From contig JAKQJC010000060.1 in the NCBI GenBank assembly GCA_029561345.1, forward strand, positions 1 to 64,000: a DNA stretch of 64,000 nt, written 5' to 3'. The stretch's first letter is position 1, and every line of letters starts with the position of its first letter. A program made the position numbers and the translations under genes. Below, one piece after another: positions 17,933-27,543 of the stretch. Below the pieces are notes generated by a model. The model was not told the origin of the DNA. It did not search any database and saw nothing but the letters and a program-made list of their open reading frames with translations. This DNA comes from Chloroflexota bacterium. Lineage in GTDB: Bacteria; Chloroflexota; Anaerolineae; Anaerolineales; Anaerolineaceae.

Positions 17933-19603
17933 ATGCCCCCCACACCCCGCCAGCAACTTGAAGACATCATCCATGAAGAATGGGAAAACCGCCTGCGCGA
18001 AAACCCCACCTTCGCCACCGCCTGCGGCGACCACCGCTACAACGACCGCCTGCCGGGCATGACCCCCGCAGACTTTGAACGGCGCCAGCAAACCGCCTGC
18101 GGCCTGCTGGCCCGCCTGCGCCAGGTGGAACGCGCCGCCCTGGAACCGGCGGATGCCCTCAATTATGACGTGCTGGCGCGCGAGCTGACCCTGCAAATCG
18201 ATGAGATCACCTTTGGCGCGTATTATTTTGCCGTCACCAAATCAGCCGGGCTGCCCGTGTATCTGCCCGACATCATTCTGCTTACCCCATTTAACACCCC
18301 CGCTGATCTTCAAAATTACATCCAGCGCCTCGGCGCCTTTCCGCGCCTGGTTGAAGAGACCGTTGCCCTGATGGATGAAGGCCTGGCAAAAGGCTTCGCC
18401 GCGCCGCGCCCAGCCCTGGCCGGGGTGACCGAAGGCTTCACCCGGCATGCCTCCGGCGCATCGGAAGACAGTCTTTTCTATGCGCCCTTCAAAGACCAGC
18501 CCGAAGGCCTTCGCGCCGCCGGCCGCCTGGCCGTGCAGGGCGTGCAGAATGCCTACCGGCGCCTGGCTGCCTACCTGGAGGACCAATACCTGCCCAAACT
18601 GGCGGCAGACGGCGCCTGCTTCACCATGCCGCGCCAGGCCGATTACTACACCTGGTGCGTGCGCCGCTTCACCACGCTGGACCTCACCCCTCAGGAGGTG
18701 CACCAGACCGGCCTGGCCGAGGTGGCGCGCATCCGGGCTGAAATGGAAGCCGTGATGAAGACTGTGGGCTTTAACGGCAGCCTGCGCGCCTTCTCCGATT
18801 CCCTGCGCAGCGACCCGCGCTTCTTTGTCCACACCCCCGAAGAGTTAATGAAGGAAGTGGCCCTGCTGATGAAGCGCATCGAAGGCGAACTGCCGCGCCT
18901 GTTCAGGGTGCTGCCGCGCACCCCCTTTGGCCTGCGCGAAACCCCAGATTATATCGCCCCCAACAGCACCTCGGCCTATTATTTTCCACCAGCCGGCGAC
19001 GGTAGCACGGCCGGCTTTTACTACGTCAACACTTACGACCTGGCCAGCCGCCCGCTCTATGAATATGAAGCCCTCTCCATGCATGAGGCTGTGCCCGGCC
19101 ACCATTTGCAGATTGCCCTGCAGTACGAAATGACCGGCATTCCCGAATTCCGCAAATACGCCGATTTCACCTCCTTTGTGGAGGGCTGGGCGCTCTATGC
19201 GGAACGTCTGGGGCTCGAGATGGGCTTTTATACCACACCCTACACCAATTTTGGCCGCCTGGTCTATGAAATGTGGCGCGCCGCCCGCCTGGTGGTGGAT
19301 ACGGGCCTGCATGCCTTCGGCTGGAGCCGTGAACAGGCCATTGCCTACCTGGCCGAAAATACCGCCCTTTCCATGCTCAATATTGCCACCGAGGTGGACC
19401 GCTACATCTCCTGGCCAGGGCAGGCCCTGGCCTACAAGATCGGCGAGCTGAAAATCCGCGCCCTGCGCCAGAAAGCCGAAGCAGAGCTGGGCCCGGCTTT
19501 CAACGTGCGCGAATTTCACGCCGCCCTGCTCGAAAACGGCGGCATTCCGCTGAGCGTGCTGGAGGATAAGGTTTCGCAATGGATTCAATCGCAGCGCGCA
19601 TAA
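17933..19603 (+). CDS. DUF885-family protein (putative metallopeptidase)
   Basis: 556 residues, typical of DUF885. The family's hallmark HEAVPGHH is at about 384-391, where His and Glu resemble a zinc site. The C-terminal VDRYISWPGQALAYKIGELKI is also conserved in the family. No signal peptide is seen, so it is likely cytoplasmic. GAAAGGA precedes the ATG. Its end overlaps the activase gene by 25 bases, which links it to the glycyl radical enzyme operon. A peptidase releasing hydroxyproline or related residues would fit that context, but this is speculation. Confidence 0.8.
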   Translation: MPPTPRQQLEDIIHEEWENRLRENPTFATACGDHRYNDRLPGMTPADFERRQQTACGLLARLRQVERAALEPADALNYDVLARELTLQIDEITFGAYYFAVTKSAGLPVYLPDIILLTPFNTPADLQNYIQRLGAFPRLVEETVALMDEGLAKGFAAPRPALAGVTEGFTRHASGASEDSLFYAPFKDQPEGLRAAGRLAVQGVQNAYRRLAAYLEDQYLPKLAADGACFTMPRQADYYTWCVRRFTTLDLTPQEVHQTGLAEVARIRAEMEAVMKTVGFNGSLRAFSDSLRSDPRFFVHTPEELMKEVALLMKRIEGELPRLFRVLPRTPFGLRETPDYIAPNSTSAYYFPPAGDGSTAGFYYVNTYDLASRPLYEYEALSMHEAVPGHHLQIALQYEMTGIPEFRKYADFTSFVEGWALYAERLGLEMGFYTTPYTNFGRLVYEMWRAARLVVDTGLHAFGWSREQAIAYLAENTALSMLNIATEVDRYISWPGQALAYKIGELKIRALRQKAEAELGPAFNVREFHAALLENGGIPLSVLEDKVSQWIQSQRA

Positions 19604-20505
19604 GCGGCGATGTCTTTGACATCCGGCGTTATTCGCTGCACGACGGCCCCGGCATCCGCACCACCGTCTTTCTGAAAGGCTGCCCGCTCGACTGCTGGTG
19701 GTGTCACAACCCTGAAAGCCAGCAGAGCCAGCCCCAGGCTAGTGTGCGCGAAAACCTTTGCGTCCGCTGCGGCGCCTGCGCGGAGGCCTGCCCTGAAACC
19801 GCCATCGAAATGGAGGAAGGCGGCCTGCCCAAAACGGATGCAGCCCGCTGCGGCCTGTGCGGCCAGTGCCTGAAAGCCTGCGTCACCGGCGCGCGCGAGA
19901 TTCTCGGCAGCCGCATGACGGTGGAGCAGGTGATGGCGCAGGTAGAACGCGACTTGCCCTTTTTTGAAGAGTCGGGCGGTGGGGTCACTTTTTCGGGCGG
20001 CGAGCCGCTTTACCAGCCGGAATTTTTGGCCGCCCTGGCGGTGGAATGCCGGCGCCGCGACCTGCACTGCGCCGTGGATACCAGCGGCTATGCCCCCTGG
20101 GAGCATTTTCTGCCCCTGCTGAATGAGGCCAGCCTGTTTCTTTACGATCTGAAATCCCTGGCGCCCGAAAAGCACCTCCTGTTCACCGGCGTGCCGCTGG
20201 CGCCCATTCTTGAAAACCTCGAAAACCTGGCCCGCGCCGGGCAGCCCATCATTGTGCGCGTGCCGGTGGTCCCCGGAGTGAACGCTGACCGGGAAGATAT
20301 CCGCGCCATTGCCGCTTTTTGCGCGCGCTGGCCGCAAATTCAGCGTGTGGACCTGCTGCCCTATCATGCCGCCGGCCTGCAAAAATATGCCCGCCTTGAT
20401 CTGCTTTACCGCCTGAAGGACACCCTGCCCCCTTCAGAAGAATGGATGCAAACCCTGGCTGAGGAAGCCCACAGCGCCGGGGTGAATGTTCTCATCGGAG
20501 GTTAG
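19579..20505 (+). CDS. Glycyl radical enzyme activating enzyme (radical SAM)
   Basis: 308 residues. The radical SAM motif CxxxCxxC is Cys35-Cys39-Cys42 (GCPLDCWWCHNPES). Two further 4Fe-4S ferredoxin sites follow, Cys61/64/67/71 and Cys91/94/97/101. This is the three-cluster form seen with hydroxyproline dehydratase, glycerol dehydratase and related enzymes, but not with PFL. GGGVTFSGGEP binds SAM. It makes the glycyl radical on the enzyme encoded 4 bases downstream, using reduced ferredoxin or flavodoxin in an anaerobic cell. Confidence 0.94.
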   Translation: MDSIAARISGDVFDIRRYSLHDGPGIRTTVFLKGCPLDCWWCHNPESQQSQPQASVRENLCVRCGACAEACPETAIEMEEGGLPKTDAARCGLCGQCLKACVTGAREILGSRMTVEQVMAQVERDLPFFEESGGGVTFSGGEPLYQPEFLAALAVECRRRDLHCAVDTSGYAPWEHFLPLLNEASLFLYDLKSLAPEKHLLFTGVPLAPILENLENLARAGQPIIVRVPVVPGVNADREDIRAIAAFCARWPQIQRVDLLPYHAAGLQKYARLDLLYRLKDTLPPSEEWMQTLAEEAHSAGVNVLIGG

Positions 20506-20509
20506 TACC

Positions 20510-22879
20510 ATGCCCATCACCGAACGTGCGGCGCGACTGCGCCAACAAAGCCTGAATGCTGTTCCCACCCTTTCGGCCGAGCGCGCCGAACTGCTGACCG
20601 CCTTTTACCGGTCCAGCGCGCAGCAGCCCCTCTCGGCGCCCATGCGCCGCGCCCTGGCCTTCCAATATTTGATGGAAAACAAGGCCATCTGCATTCTGGA
20701 TGATGAGCTGATTGTCGGTGAAAAAGGCCCCACCCCCAAGGCTTCGCCCACCTTCCCCGAACTGTGCTGCCACACCCTCAACGACCTGTCCATCCTCGAC
20801 AGCCGCGAAAAAATCCCCTTCAAGGTCAGTCCTGAGGTGCAGCAGGTATATCAGACCGAGATCATCCCCTTCTGGCAGGGCAATTCCATGCGCGACCTGC
20901 TGCTGCGCGAGATGACCCCCGAGTGGCATGCCGCCTACGAAGCCGGCATTTTCACCGAATTCATGGAGCAGCGCGCCCCCGGCCACACCGTTCTGGATGA
21001 CAAGATCTATTACAAGGGCATGTTTGATTTCCAGGCTGAAATTGAAGCCGCTCTGGAACAGCTCGATTTTCTCAACGACCCGCGCGCCTATGCCCGCCAG
21101 GAACAGCTTAAGGCCATGCATGTCGCCGCCGGGGCCATTGTCCGCCTTGCCGAAAGATACGCTGAAAAAGCCCGCGACATGGCCGAGCAGGAAAACGACC
21201 CCCGCCGCCGCGCCGAACTGGAACAGATTGCCCGCGTTTGCACCCATGTGCCGGCCCGTGCCCCGCTCACCTTTTGGGAAGCCCTGCAGTATTACTGGTT
21301 TATGCACCTGGGCGTGACCACGGAGCTGAACACCTGGGATGCCTTCTGCCCCGGGCGGCTGGACCAGCATCTTTATCCTTTCTACGAGCGCGAGCTGGCT
21401 GCCGGCAGCCTGACCCGCGATGCAGCCGAAGAACTGCTGCACTGCTTCTGGATCAAGTTCAACAACCAGCCCGCCCCGCCCAAGGTGGGCGTGACTGCCG
21501 CCGAAAGCGGCACCTACACCGATTTTGCCCAGATCAACATCGGCGGGTTGAAACCCGATGGCTCTGACGGGGTCAACGAGGTGAGCTACCTGCTGCTGGA
21601 TGTGATTGAAGATATGCGCCTGCTGCAGCCCAGCAGTTCCATCCAGGTGAGCAAGAAAAGTCCCGACCGCTTCATCAAGCGCGCGGCCAAAATCATCCGC
21701 ACCGGCTTCGGCCAGCCTTCCATTTTTAACTGCGACCTGATCTTCCAGGAACTGGTGCGCATGGGCAAATCCATCACCGATGCGCGCTGTGGCGGCTCGA
21801 GCGGCTGCGTGGAAGTGGGCGCCTTCGGCAAGGAAGCCTATATTTTGCAGGGCTATTTCAACCTGCCCAAGGTGCTTGAAATCACTCTGCACAACGGACT
21901 CGATCCGCGCACCGGCCGCCAGATCGGCCTGCAAACCGGCGACCCGCGCGGTTTTGCCAGCTTCGATGAGCTGATGGCCGCTTTTGAGCGCCAGGTGCGC
22001 CACTTTGTGGATATCAAAATTCGCGGCAGCAACGTCATCGAACAGCTCTACGCCCGCTACATGCCGGCGCCCTTCCTTTCGCTGCTGACCGATGACTGCA
22101 TTACCCGCGGCATGGACTATCATGAGGGCGGCGCGCGCTACAACACCTCCTATTTGCAGGGCGTGGGCATTGGCTCTATCACTGACGCCCTTAGCGGCAT
22201 CCGCAGCCTGGTGTTTGAGGAGAAAACTCTCAGCATGGACACCCTGCTGGAGGCATTGGACGGCAATTTTGCCAGCGCTGGCCGCATCCGCCAGACCCTG
22301 CTCAACAAGATCCCGCGCTACGGCAACGACGATGACGCCGCCGACCGGATCATGGTGCAGGTGTTCAACACCTTCTTTGCGGCGGTGGACGGGCGCAAAA
22401 ACACGCGCGGCGGCGAATATCACATCAACATGCTGCCCACCACCTGCCATGTTTATTTCGGCTCGGTGACGGGCGCCACCGCCGACGGCCGCCTGGCCTG
22501 GGAACCGCTCTCGGAGGGCGTTTCGCCGGTGCAGGGCGCCGACCGCCGCGGCCCCACGGCTGTGCTGCGCTCGGTGGCCAAAATGGACCATGTGCGCACA
22601 GGCGGCACCCTGCTGAATCAGAAGTTCACCCCTTCGCTGCTGAAAGACGACGCTGGGTTGGACGGGCTGGTGCACCTGGTGCGCTCCTATTTCCGCCTGG
22701 ACGGACATCATATTCAGTTCAACGTGGTGGATGCGCGCACCCTGCGCGAAGCCCGTGCCCACCCCGAAGCACACCGCGACCTGATTGTGCGCGTGGCCGG
22801 CTATTCCGATTACTTCTGTGATCTCTCGGAAGCCCTGCAAAACGAGATCATTGCCCGCACCGAGCACGAGTCGTTTTAA
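20510..22879 (+). CDS. Glycyl radical enzyme, HypD-like subgroup
   Basis: 789 residues. ATG 20510 is preferred because GGAGG lies at 20497-20501. The glycyl radical site is Gly764 in RVAGYSDYF, and the thiyl Cys433 with general base Glu435 is in [16 protein letters not shown]. The GCVE form excludes pyruvate formate-lyase. [20 protein letters not shown] and [11 protein letters not shown] agree with my memory of trans-4-hydroxyproline dehydratase (HypD). Choline and glycerol lyases have GCVEP-Q there instead. The subgroup is from memory and should be checked. No proC follows as in many hyp loci. A TauE-like permease does. Confidence 0.9.
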   Translation: MPITERAARLRQQSLNAVPTLSAERAELLTAFYRSSAQQPLSAPMRRALAFQYLMENKAICILDDELIVGEKGPTPKASPTFPELCCHTLNDLSILDSREKIPFKVSPEVQQVYQTEIIPFWQGNSMRDLLLREMTPEWHAAYEAGIFTEFMEQRAPGHTVLDDKIYYKGMFDFQAEIEAALEQLDFLNDPRAYARQEQLKAMHVAAGAIVRLAERYAEKARDMAEQENDPRRRAELEQIARVCTHVPARAPLTFWEALQYYWFMHLGVTTELNTWDAFCPGRLDQHLYPFYERELAAGSLTRDAAEELLHCFWIKFNNQPAPPKVGVTAAESGTYTDFAQINIGGLKPDGSDGVNEVSYLLLDVIEDMRLLQPSSSIQVSKKSPDRFIKRAAKIIRTGFGQPSIFNCDLIFQELVRMGKSITDARCGGSSGCVEVGAFGKEAYILQGYFNLPKVLEITLHNGLDPRTGRQIGLQTGDPRGFASFDELMAAFERQVRHFVDIKIRGSNVIEQLYARYMPAPFLSLLTDDCITRGMDYHEGGARYNTSYLQGVGIGSITDALSGIRSLVFEEKTLSMDTLLEALDGNFASAGRIRQTLLNKIPRYGNDDDAADRIMVQVFNTFFAAVDGRKNTRGGEYHINMLPTTCHVYFGSVTGATADGRLAWEPLSEGVSPVQGADRRGPTAVLRSVAKMDHVRTGGTLLNQKFTPSLLKDDAGLDGLVHLVRSYFRLDGHHIQFNVVDARTLREARAHPEAHRDLIVRVAGYSDYFCDLSEALQNEIIARTEHESF

Positions 22880-22881
22880 CC

Positions 22882-23640
22882 ATGGCCGTTGACCTGACGA
22901 TCTGGCATTACCTGCTGGCCGGGCTGGCCGCGCTGGCTGGCGGGGCGGTGAACGCCCTGGCCGGCGGCGGCACGCTGATCACCTTTCCGGTGCTCACCGC
23001 GCTGGGTATTCCAGCGGTGGCCGCCAACATCACCAACACTGTGGCGCTCTGCCCGGGCTATTTTGGCGGCACCCTGGCCCAGTGGGATGATCTCATGGCG
23101 CAGCGCCGCCGCCTGCTGTGGCTGATTCCAGCATCGGTGCTGGGCGGCCTGCTGGGCGGGGTGCTGCTGCTGTTCAGCGGCGAAAAACTGTTCCGCAGCC
23201 TGGTGCCGTTTCTCATTCTGCTGGCTTCGGGCCTGCTGGCCGCCGCCGATCCGCTGCGCGCCTGGCTCTCGCGGCGCAGCGGGCGCAGCCTTGAGGGCTG
23301 GTCGCCGCTGCCGGTGGGATTGGCGGCCGTCTATGGGGGCTATTTCGGCGCCGGGCTGAGCGTGATTGTGCTGGCGGTGCTGGGCCTCACCCTGAACGAT
23401 TCGCTGACCCGCCTCAACGCACTCAAGCAGGCGGTGGCCTTTTGCGTCAACGTGGCGGCGGCGGTGTTTTTTGTTTTTTCGGGGCAGGTGGTGTGGGGTG
23501 TGGCCCTGGTGATGGCGATCTGCGCCCTGCTGGGGGGCATGCTGGGGGGCATGCTGGCCGGCCGGGTGAAGCCCGAAACCCTGCGCCGCGTGGTGGTGAT
23601 CATCGGCGTGGCCGTGGCGGTCATTTACTTTTTCCGGTGA
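22882..23640 (+). CDS. TauE/SafE-family membrane permease
   Basis: 252 residues with about eight hydrophobic segments. The N-terminal repeat [20 protein letters not shown] and a corresponding central [19 protein letters not shown] are the two half motifs of TauE/SafE. Family members export sulfite or sulfoacetate or move other organic anions. It begins 2 bases after the glycyl radical enzyme stop, so it is in the same operon and may move that enzyme's substrate or product. Sulfite export would instead suggest a sulfonate-cleaving glycyl radical enzyme. Confidence 0.88.
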   Translation: MAVDLTIWHYLLAGLAALAGGAVNALAGGGTLITFPVLTALGIPAVAANITNTVALCPGYFGGTLAQWDDLMAQRRRLLWLIPASVLGGLLGGVLLLFSGEKLFRSLVPFLILLASGLLAAADPLRAWLSRRSGRSLEGWSPLPVGLAAVYGGYFGAGLSVIVLAVLGLTLNDSLTRLNALKQAVAFCVNVAAAVFFVFSGQVVWGVALVMAICALLGGMLGGMLAGRVKPETLRRVVVIIGVAVAVIYFFR

Positions 23641-23665
23641 AGAGGGCGAACGCCGGTCATGCTGC

Positions 23666-23694
23666 TTGACTTTTCATTTTCTCTCCTGTAAGAT
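23666..23694 (+). promoter_or_regulatory. Sigma-70 promoter of the lipoprotein-Lgt operon
   Basis: TTGACT (23666-23671) and TAAGAT (23689-23694) are separated by exactly 17 bases. The next gene starts 84 bases later behind AGGAGG (23762-23767). Confidence 0.7.
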
Positions 23695-23778
23695 TCATTT
23701 ATACGTGTCGGATTCAGGCTTCCATTTCGCAGCGATCATCATTCCCGGGAGTGCAAGAACCAGGAGGAAAGTAAATCA

Positions 23779-25776
23779 ATGGATCCCATCCCCGTACCGC
23801 CACCCGCCGGCAGAGATGCCGGTTTTGGCAAGTTTTTCATCATGATGGTGCTTTGCGTCGTTCTGATTTTTGCTTTGTTCTCCATTTTGGGCTGCGACAG
23901 CAACGGCAACTGCCCCACCGGCAGCACCAACACTACCGAGTCGCAGTCTACAGGCTCGCAAAGCGCCACCCGTGTACCCATCGAATCGAATCCCTCCACA
24001 GTCAACAAAAAAATCAGCTACCCACCCGGCGACCGGGTGGAGATCAAACTGCAGGGCGCCATCCCATCGGGCCAGGGCGACATCGTCTGGTATCCCCCTG
24101 AAGGTGCCCGTAATTTCACCTTTCCGCCGGGCAGTACCCCCGAACCTGGCGGGCCGCCTTTTGTGTTTAAGAATTTATCTGCATCGCAGATCAGCACCGG
24201 ATTCAATGCCTCTTATGAAATCGGTATCGTTGAAGCTGGAACGGGTATGTTCACGGACAATGTCAGTGTTCAGCAGGGAGAATATAAAGACGGCACCACC
24301 CTGTACCATTTTCAGGATTACCAGAAACCCGATTCTGCGCCGGTTTATGACGGCGCAGTGGCCCCGCTGCCGGCAGAGCCCGGCGCCGCCACCACCGTCT
24401 GGCAGGTTGTCCGCTGGACGGACATCTATTCCACCCTCAATACCACCCTCTGCCAGCAGATTGTGGATGAAGGCAAATCGGCCGGCAACTTCATGACCTG
24501 GCAGATTCCCGTGGCCACCCAAACCCTGCCCAACGAGCCTTACCGCCTGCCGGTGATCGTCTCACCGGAAAGATTCCCAAAATTGATTTTATCGAGCGGG
24601 CCTCTCAATCAGGTCATTCCGCTGGAGGTGCGCTACGATGCCACCAACTGGGCCAACAACAACCTGCCCGCGGTGAACGGCGCACTGTGGGTGGCTTTGG
24701 GCGTTCCCGCCACCACTAGCATCACCTGCCCGGTGTTCAGCCGTGACAATTGGAGCGCCATCACGGTCTTTTCACTGGATTTGGGCGACCTGCCCGGTGC
24801 CTGCACCAACTGCAATCTGAGCAGCTATTCCTGCTATGACACCGGCACAGGCCTGCAGCAGATGGTAAAAGCTCAGGTGCTGCGGAGCATGAACCCGGAC
24901 GAGGAAGTGGCCACCTTTGCCGACGGCACGACCTGCGTGGGGCCGGGCCATACCCAGCTTTTGCCCTCCGGCACCGACTGGCGCTTCGAATCGTACACCT
25001 ACACGATTGATCCTCTGCCAACAGATACCCTCGACGCGGTATACTGGATCACCAATTACAGCACCGCCACCGCCCGCACCTTTGACCTGTCCTTCATCTC
25101 CAGCCTTCCCGGCGCCACCTGGACGCTGTATTACGGCGATGCCACCCAGCCTATTGCTCTGCCCGATTTCACCCGGCCGGTGGGCACCCAAACCACCGTG
25201 GCAACCAGTTCAACCAACTATATGCACCTGGTGGCCAGCATGCCGGCCTCGGTGGCCGCCGGGCAATATGCCGTGACGCTGACCGCCGCATGCAGCGCTG
25301 CCACCCCCACCTCGCAAAGCGGCGGCCCGCTCATCCTGGTCAACGGTCTGCCGCCGATCGCCTCATCGACGCCTGATGTGACCATCACCGGCGGCGCGGT
25401 GAAGAGCACCATCAACCCCGGCAGCCCGGCCACCTTCACCCTCACCGTCACCAACACCGGCGATGTGCCGCTCACCGGCCTGGTGGTGACGGACACCCTG
25501 CCGCTCAACACCGCCTATACAGCCTGCTCTGGCGGCGATTCCTGCGCCTTCAGCGCTGGTAAAATCACCTGGAATCTGGCCAGCCTCGGAACCAGGCAGA
25601 CGCATGTCTTCCTGCTGACGGTGCAGCCCGATTCGGCCCTGCCGCCAGGTTCACAGATCAGCAACACCACCTACACCGTGGTCACCGGCAACGGCGTATC
25701 AGACAGCGGCGCTGCGGTGAACATCATCATTGCAGCCACAAAAGTGTTCATGCCGTTGATGATTATTCGCCAGTAG
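23779..25776 (+). CDS. Secreted DUF11-domain protein, probable lipoprotein
   Basis: 665 residues. A Pro-rich cytoplasmic N-terminus and hydrophobic segment (about 19-38) end in ILGC, a possible lipobox at Cys39. A Thr/Ser-rich stretch and beta-rich domains follow. Residues about 535-645 are a DUF11 repeat (FTLTVTNTGDVPLTGLVVTD). The protein ends KVFMPLMIIRQ, matching the tail of the 1608-residue protein at 32821. It is followed after 15 bases by two Lgt-like genes, so it may be their lipidation target. If Cys39 is not processed, it would be a membrane-anchored surface protein. Confidence 0.75.
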   Translation: MDPIPVPPPAGRDAGFGKFFIMMVLCVVLIFALFSILGCDSNGNCPTGSTNTTESQSTGSQSATRVPIESNPSTVNKKISYPPGDRVEIKLQGAIPSGQGDIVWYPPEGARNFTFPPGSTPEPGGPPFVFKNLSASQISTGFNASYEIGIVEAGTGMFTDNVSVQQGEYKDGTTLYHFQDYQKPDSAPVYDGAVAPLPAEPGAATTVWQVVRWTDIYSTLNTTLCQQIVDEGKSAGNFMTWQIPVATQTLPNEPYRLPVIVSPERFPKLILSSGPLNQVIPLEVRYDATNWANNNLPAVNGALWVALGVPATTSITCPVFSRDNWSAITVFSLDLGDLPGACTNCNLSSYSCYDTGTGLQQMVKAQVLRSMNPDEEVATFADGTTCVGPGHTQLLPSGTDWRFESYTYTIDPLPTDTLDAVYWITNYSTATARTFDLSFISSLPGATWTLYYGDATQPIALPDFTRPVGTQTTVATSSTNYMHLVASMPASVAAGQYAVTLTAACSAATPTSQSGGPLILVNGLPPIASSTPDVTITGGAVKSTINPGSPATFTLTVTNTGDVPLTGLVVTDTLPLNTAYTACSGGDSCAFSAGKITWNLASLGTRQTHVFLLTVQPDSALPPGSQISNTTYTVVTGNGVSDSGAAVNIIIAATKVFMPLMIIRQ

Positions 25777-25791
25777 ATTAAGAGAGGTTGG

Positions 25792-26592
25792 ATGCTGCCT
25801 GTCATTGAAATTGGGCCCTGGTCTTTCAGTACCTACTATACCGCCTACCTGCTGGCCTTCATGATCGGCGGCAGCCTGGCCTATTTTCGCCTGGTGCGCG
25901 GTGGAGAAAATCTCAATGTGCTGCGCAACGGTCTGCTGCTGACCATCGGCGGCATTGCCTTTGGCCTGTTTGCCCTGGCCTGGCTGGAAGCCTGGGTGGT
26001 GACTCTGATCACCGGCCAGGGCCAGGTGGTGTTCATCCGCGTTTATTACGGCCTGGCCTTTGGCCTGCTGCTGGGCGGCGTGTATATCCACCGCAAGGGG
26101 CTGCCGCTGCTGCGCCTGGGCGACCGGGTTCTGCCGGCCTTTGCCCTGGGCTTTGCCATTGCCCGGCTGGGCTGCCTGGCGGCGGGCTGCTGCGGCGGCG
26201 CAGAAACCAGTGCTTTCTGGGCCATGTACACCCCCGATGTGGACGGCCACTGGCTGATGCGCCACCCCACGCAGGTGATCAGCTGCCTGTGGCAACTGAC
26301 GCTTTTTGGCGGCCTGATGGCTTTTGATGCCTGGCGCACCAAAAGGCCGGCTCAGGCTCCGGCCTGGCTGCTGCGCGACGGCCTGATCACCTATGCCTAC
26401 TTCTTCGGTTTTGGGGTGGAGCGTTTTCTTTTGGAGTTTTTGCGTTACGACCTCAAACCCATTGTGGGGCCGTTCAGCCTGCCTCATTTTCTGATGCTGC
26501 CGCTGATCGTCTGGTCGGCCTGGGGCTTCTGGCAGGTGGCCTCAAGCCCCAAAACCGCTGCGGCGTCCGCTGACGGTCAGGCGGCAGGATAA
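25792..26592 (+). CDS. Lgt-like prolipoprotein diacylglyceryl transferase homolog, copy 1
   Basis: 266 residues with about seven membrane segments. The family core is present: ARLGCLAAGCCGG, HPTQ and the C-terminal GVERFLLEFLRYD with the conserved Arg/Glu region. The usual HGGL loop of canonical Lgt is replaced by YYGLAFG, so catalysis may be altered. A second homolog follows 8 bases after its stop. Lgt moves diacylglycerol to lipobox Cys, and this pair sits directly behind a candidate lipoprotein. It could also be one of the Lgt-related proteins of unknown role found in many monoderm and Chloroflexota genomes. Confidence 0.8.
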   Translation: MLPVIEIGPWSFSTYYTAYLLAFMIGGSLAYFRLVRGGENLNVLRNGLLLTIGGIAFGLFALAWLEAWVVTLITGQGQVVFIRVYYGLAFGLLLGGVYIHRKGLPLLRLGDRVLPAFALGFAIARLGCLAAGCCGGAETSAFWAMYTPDVDGHWLMRHPTQVISCLWQLTLFGGLMAFDAWRTKRPAQAPAWLLRDGLITYAYFFGFGVERFLLEFLRYDLKPIVGPFSLPHFLMLPLIVWSAWGFWQVASSPKTAAASADGQAAG

Positions 26593-26600
26593 CCCCGGCC

Positions 26601-27398
26601 ATGCTGCCATTTATTCAACTTGGCCCCTGGTCGGTCAGCACCTATGCGCTCATCTATTCCCTGGCTTTTGTCATTGGGGGCAGTCTGGCTTACCACCGGT
26701 TGGGCCGGGCGGTGGAACGCCCGGAGGTGCTGCGCAACAGTCTGCTGCTCACCATTCCGGGAATCCTGATCGGCATGCTCCTGCTGGCGTGGGCTGAGGC
26801 CGGGCTGGGTTACCTGATCACCGGCCAGCCGCAGACCGCCACCATCCGCGTGTATTACGGGCTGGCCCTGGCAGTGGTGCTGGCGCGCATTTATGCGCAC
26901 CGGCTCAAGATCTCTAGCCGGCTGCTGGGCGACCGGGTTCTGCCGGCCTTTGCCCTGGGCTTTGCCATTGCCCGGCTGGGCTGCCTGGCCAACGGCTGCT
27001 GCGGCGGCGCCGAAACCGATGCTTTCTGGGGCATGTACACCCCTGATGAATCTGGCATCTGGCTGATGCGCCACCCCACCCAACTCCTCAGCGGGCTGAG
27101 CGAACTGGCCCTGTTTTGGGGTCTGAGCGCCTTTAACGCCTGGCGGGATCAAAAACCGACCCATGCGCCTGCCTGGTTGCTGCGCGACGGTCTGGTGAGT
27201 AACAGCTACTTTTTTTGCTTTGGCGCCGAGCGTTTCTTGCTGGAATTTTTACGCAGCGATTTCAAGCCCATCTGGGGACCGTTGAGCCTGCCGAACCTGC
27301 TGATGATTCCGCTGATGGTCTGGGCGGCTTATCACCTGTGGAAAATCAGCACAGAAAAAGCCCCGGCAGCGGCTGTTTCATCCAGCGCCATTGTATAA
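26601..27398 (+). CDS. Lgt-like prolipoprotein diacylglyceryl transferase homolog, copy 2
   Basis: 265 residues, a tandem duplicate of the preceding gene. ARLGCLANGCCGGAETDAFW and LMRHPTQLLSGL are kept, as is AERFLLEFLRSD. A 65-base tract (26925-26989) is identical at every base to 26116-26180, including silent positions, while the rest is diverged. This points to gene conversion. The same YYGLA loop replaces HGGL. The two proteins may act as a pair or on different substrates. Membership of the family is clear; the activity is inferred. Confidence 0.8.
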   Translation: MLPFIQLGPWSVSTYALIYSLAFVIGGSLAYHRLGRAVERPEVLRNSLLLTIPGILIGMLLLAWAEAGLGYLITGQPQTATIRVYYGLALAVVLARIYAHRLKISSRLLGDRVLPAFALGFAIARLGCLANGCCGGAETDAFWGMYTPDESGIWLMRHPTQLLSGLSELALFWGLSAFNAWRDQKPTHAPAWLLRDGLVSNSYFFCFGAERFLLEFLRSDFKPIWGPLSLPNLLMIPLMVWAAYHLWKISTEKAPAAAVSSSAIV

Positions 27399-27411
27399 TT
27401 AGCTGAGATTT

Positions 27412-27500
27412 CTCAGGCATGATGAAAGAAAAGCCGCCCTCGCCAGAGGGTCGAAGGGATCGGTTTGGCTGGTCTTTTGAGCCATGCCTGAACAGTTACA
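27412..27500 (+). repeat. Dispersed intergenic repeat, copy 3
   Basis: CTCAGGCAT (27412-27420) and the inverted ATGCCTGAA (27484-27492) bound the unit. The core 27455-27497 aligns with copies at 14542-14584 and 6767-6805. It occupies most of the gap before the next gene. Confidence 0.55.
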
Positions 27501-27543
27501 TCAAATGTTGAAATGTACATACCACCCATAAAGGATTGAACAC

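Noticed and set aside
20492..22867. A very long open frame on the minus strand opposite the glycyl radical enzyme gene
   Set aside because: The plus strand carries a full enzyme with catalytic Cys and Gly radical motifs. The minus frame is rich in His, Gly, Ala and Gln and has no recognisable domain, as expected of an antisense shadow in GC-rich DNA.
20510..22879. Pyruvate formate-lyase
   Set aside because: The active site has a single Cys in GCVE rather than the adjacent Cys-Cys pair of PFL, and the activase carries two extra ferredoxin clusters.
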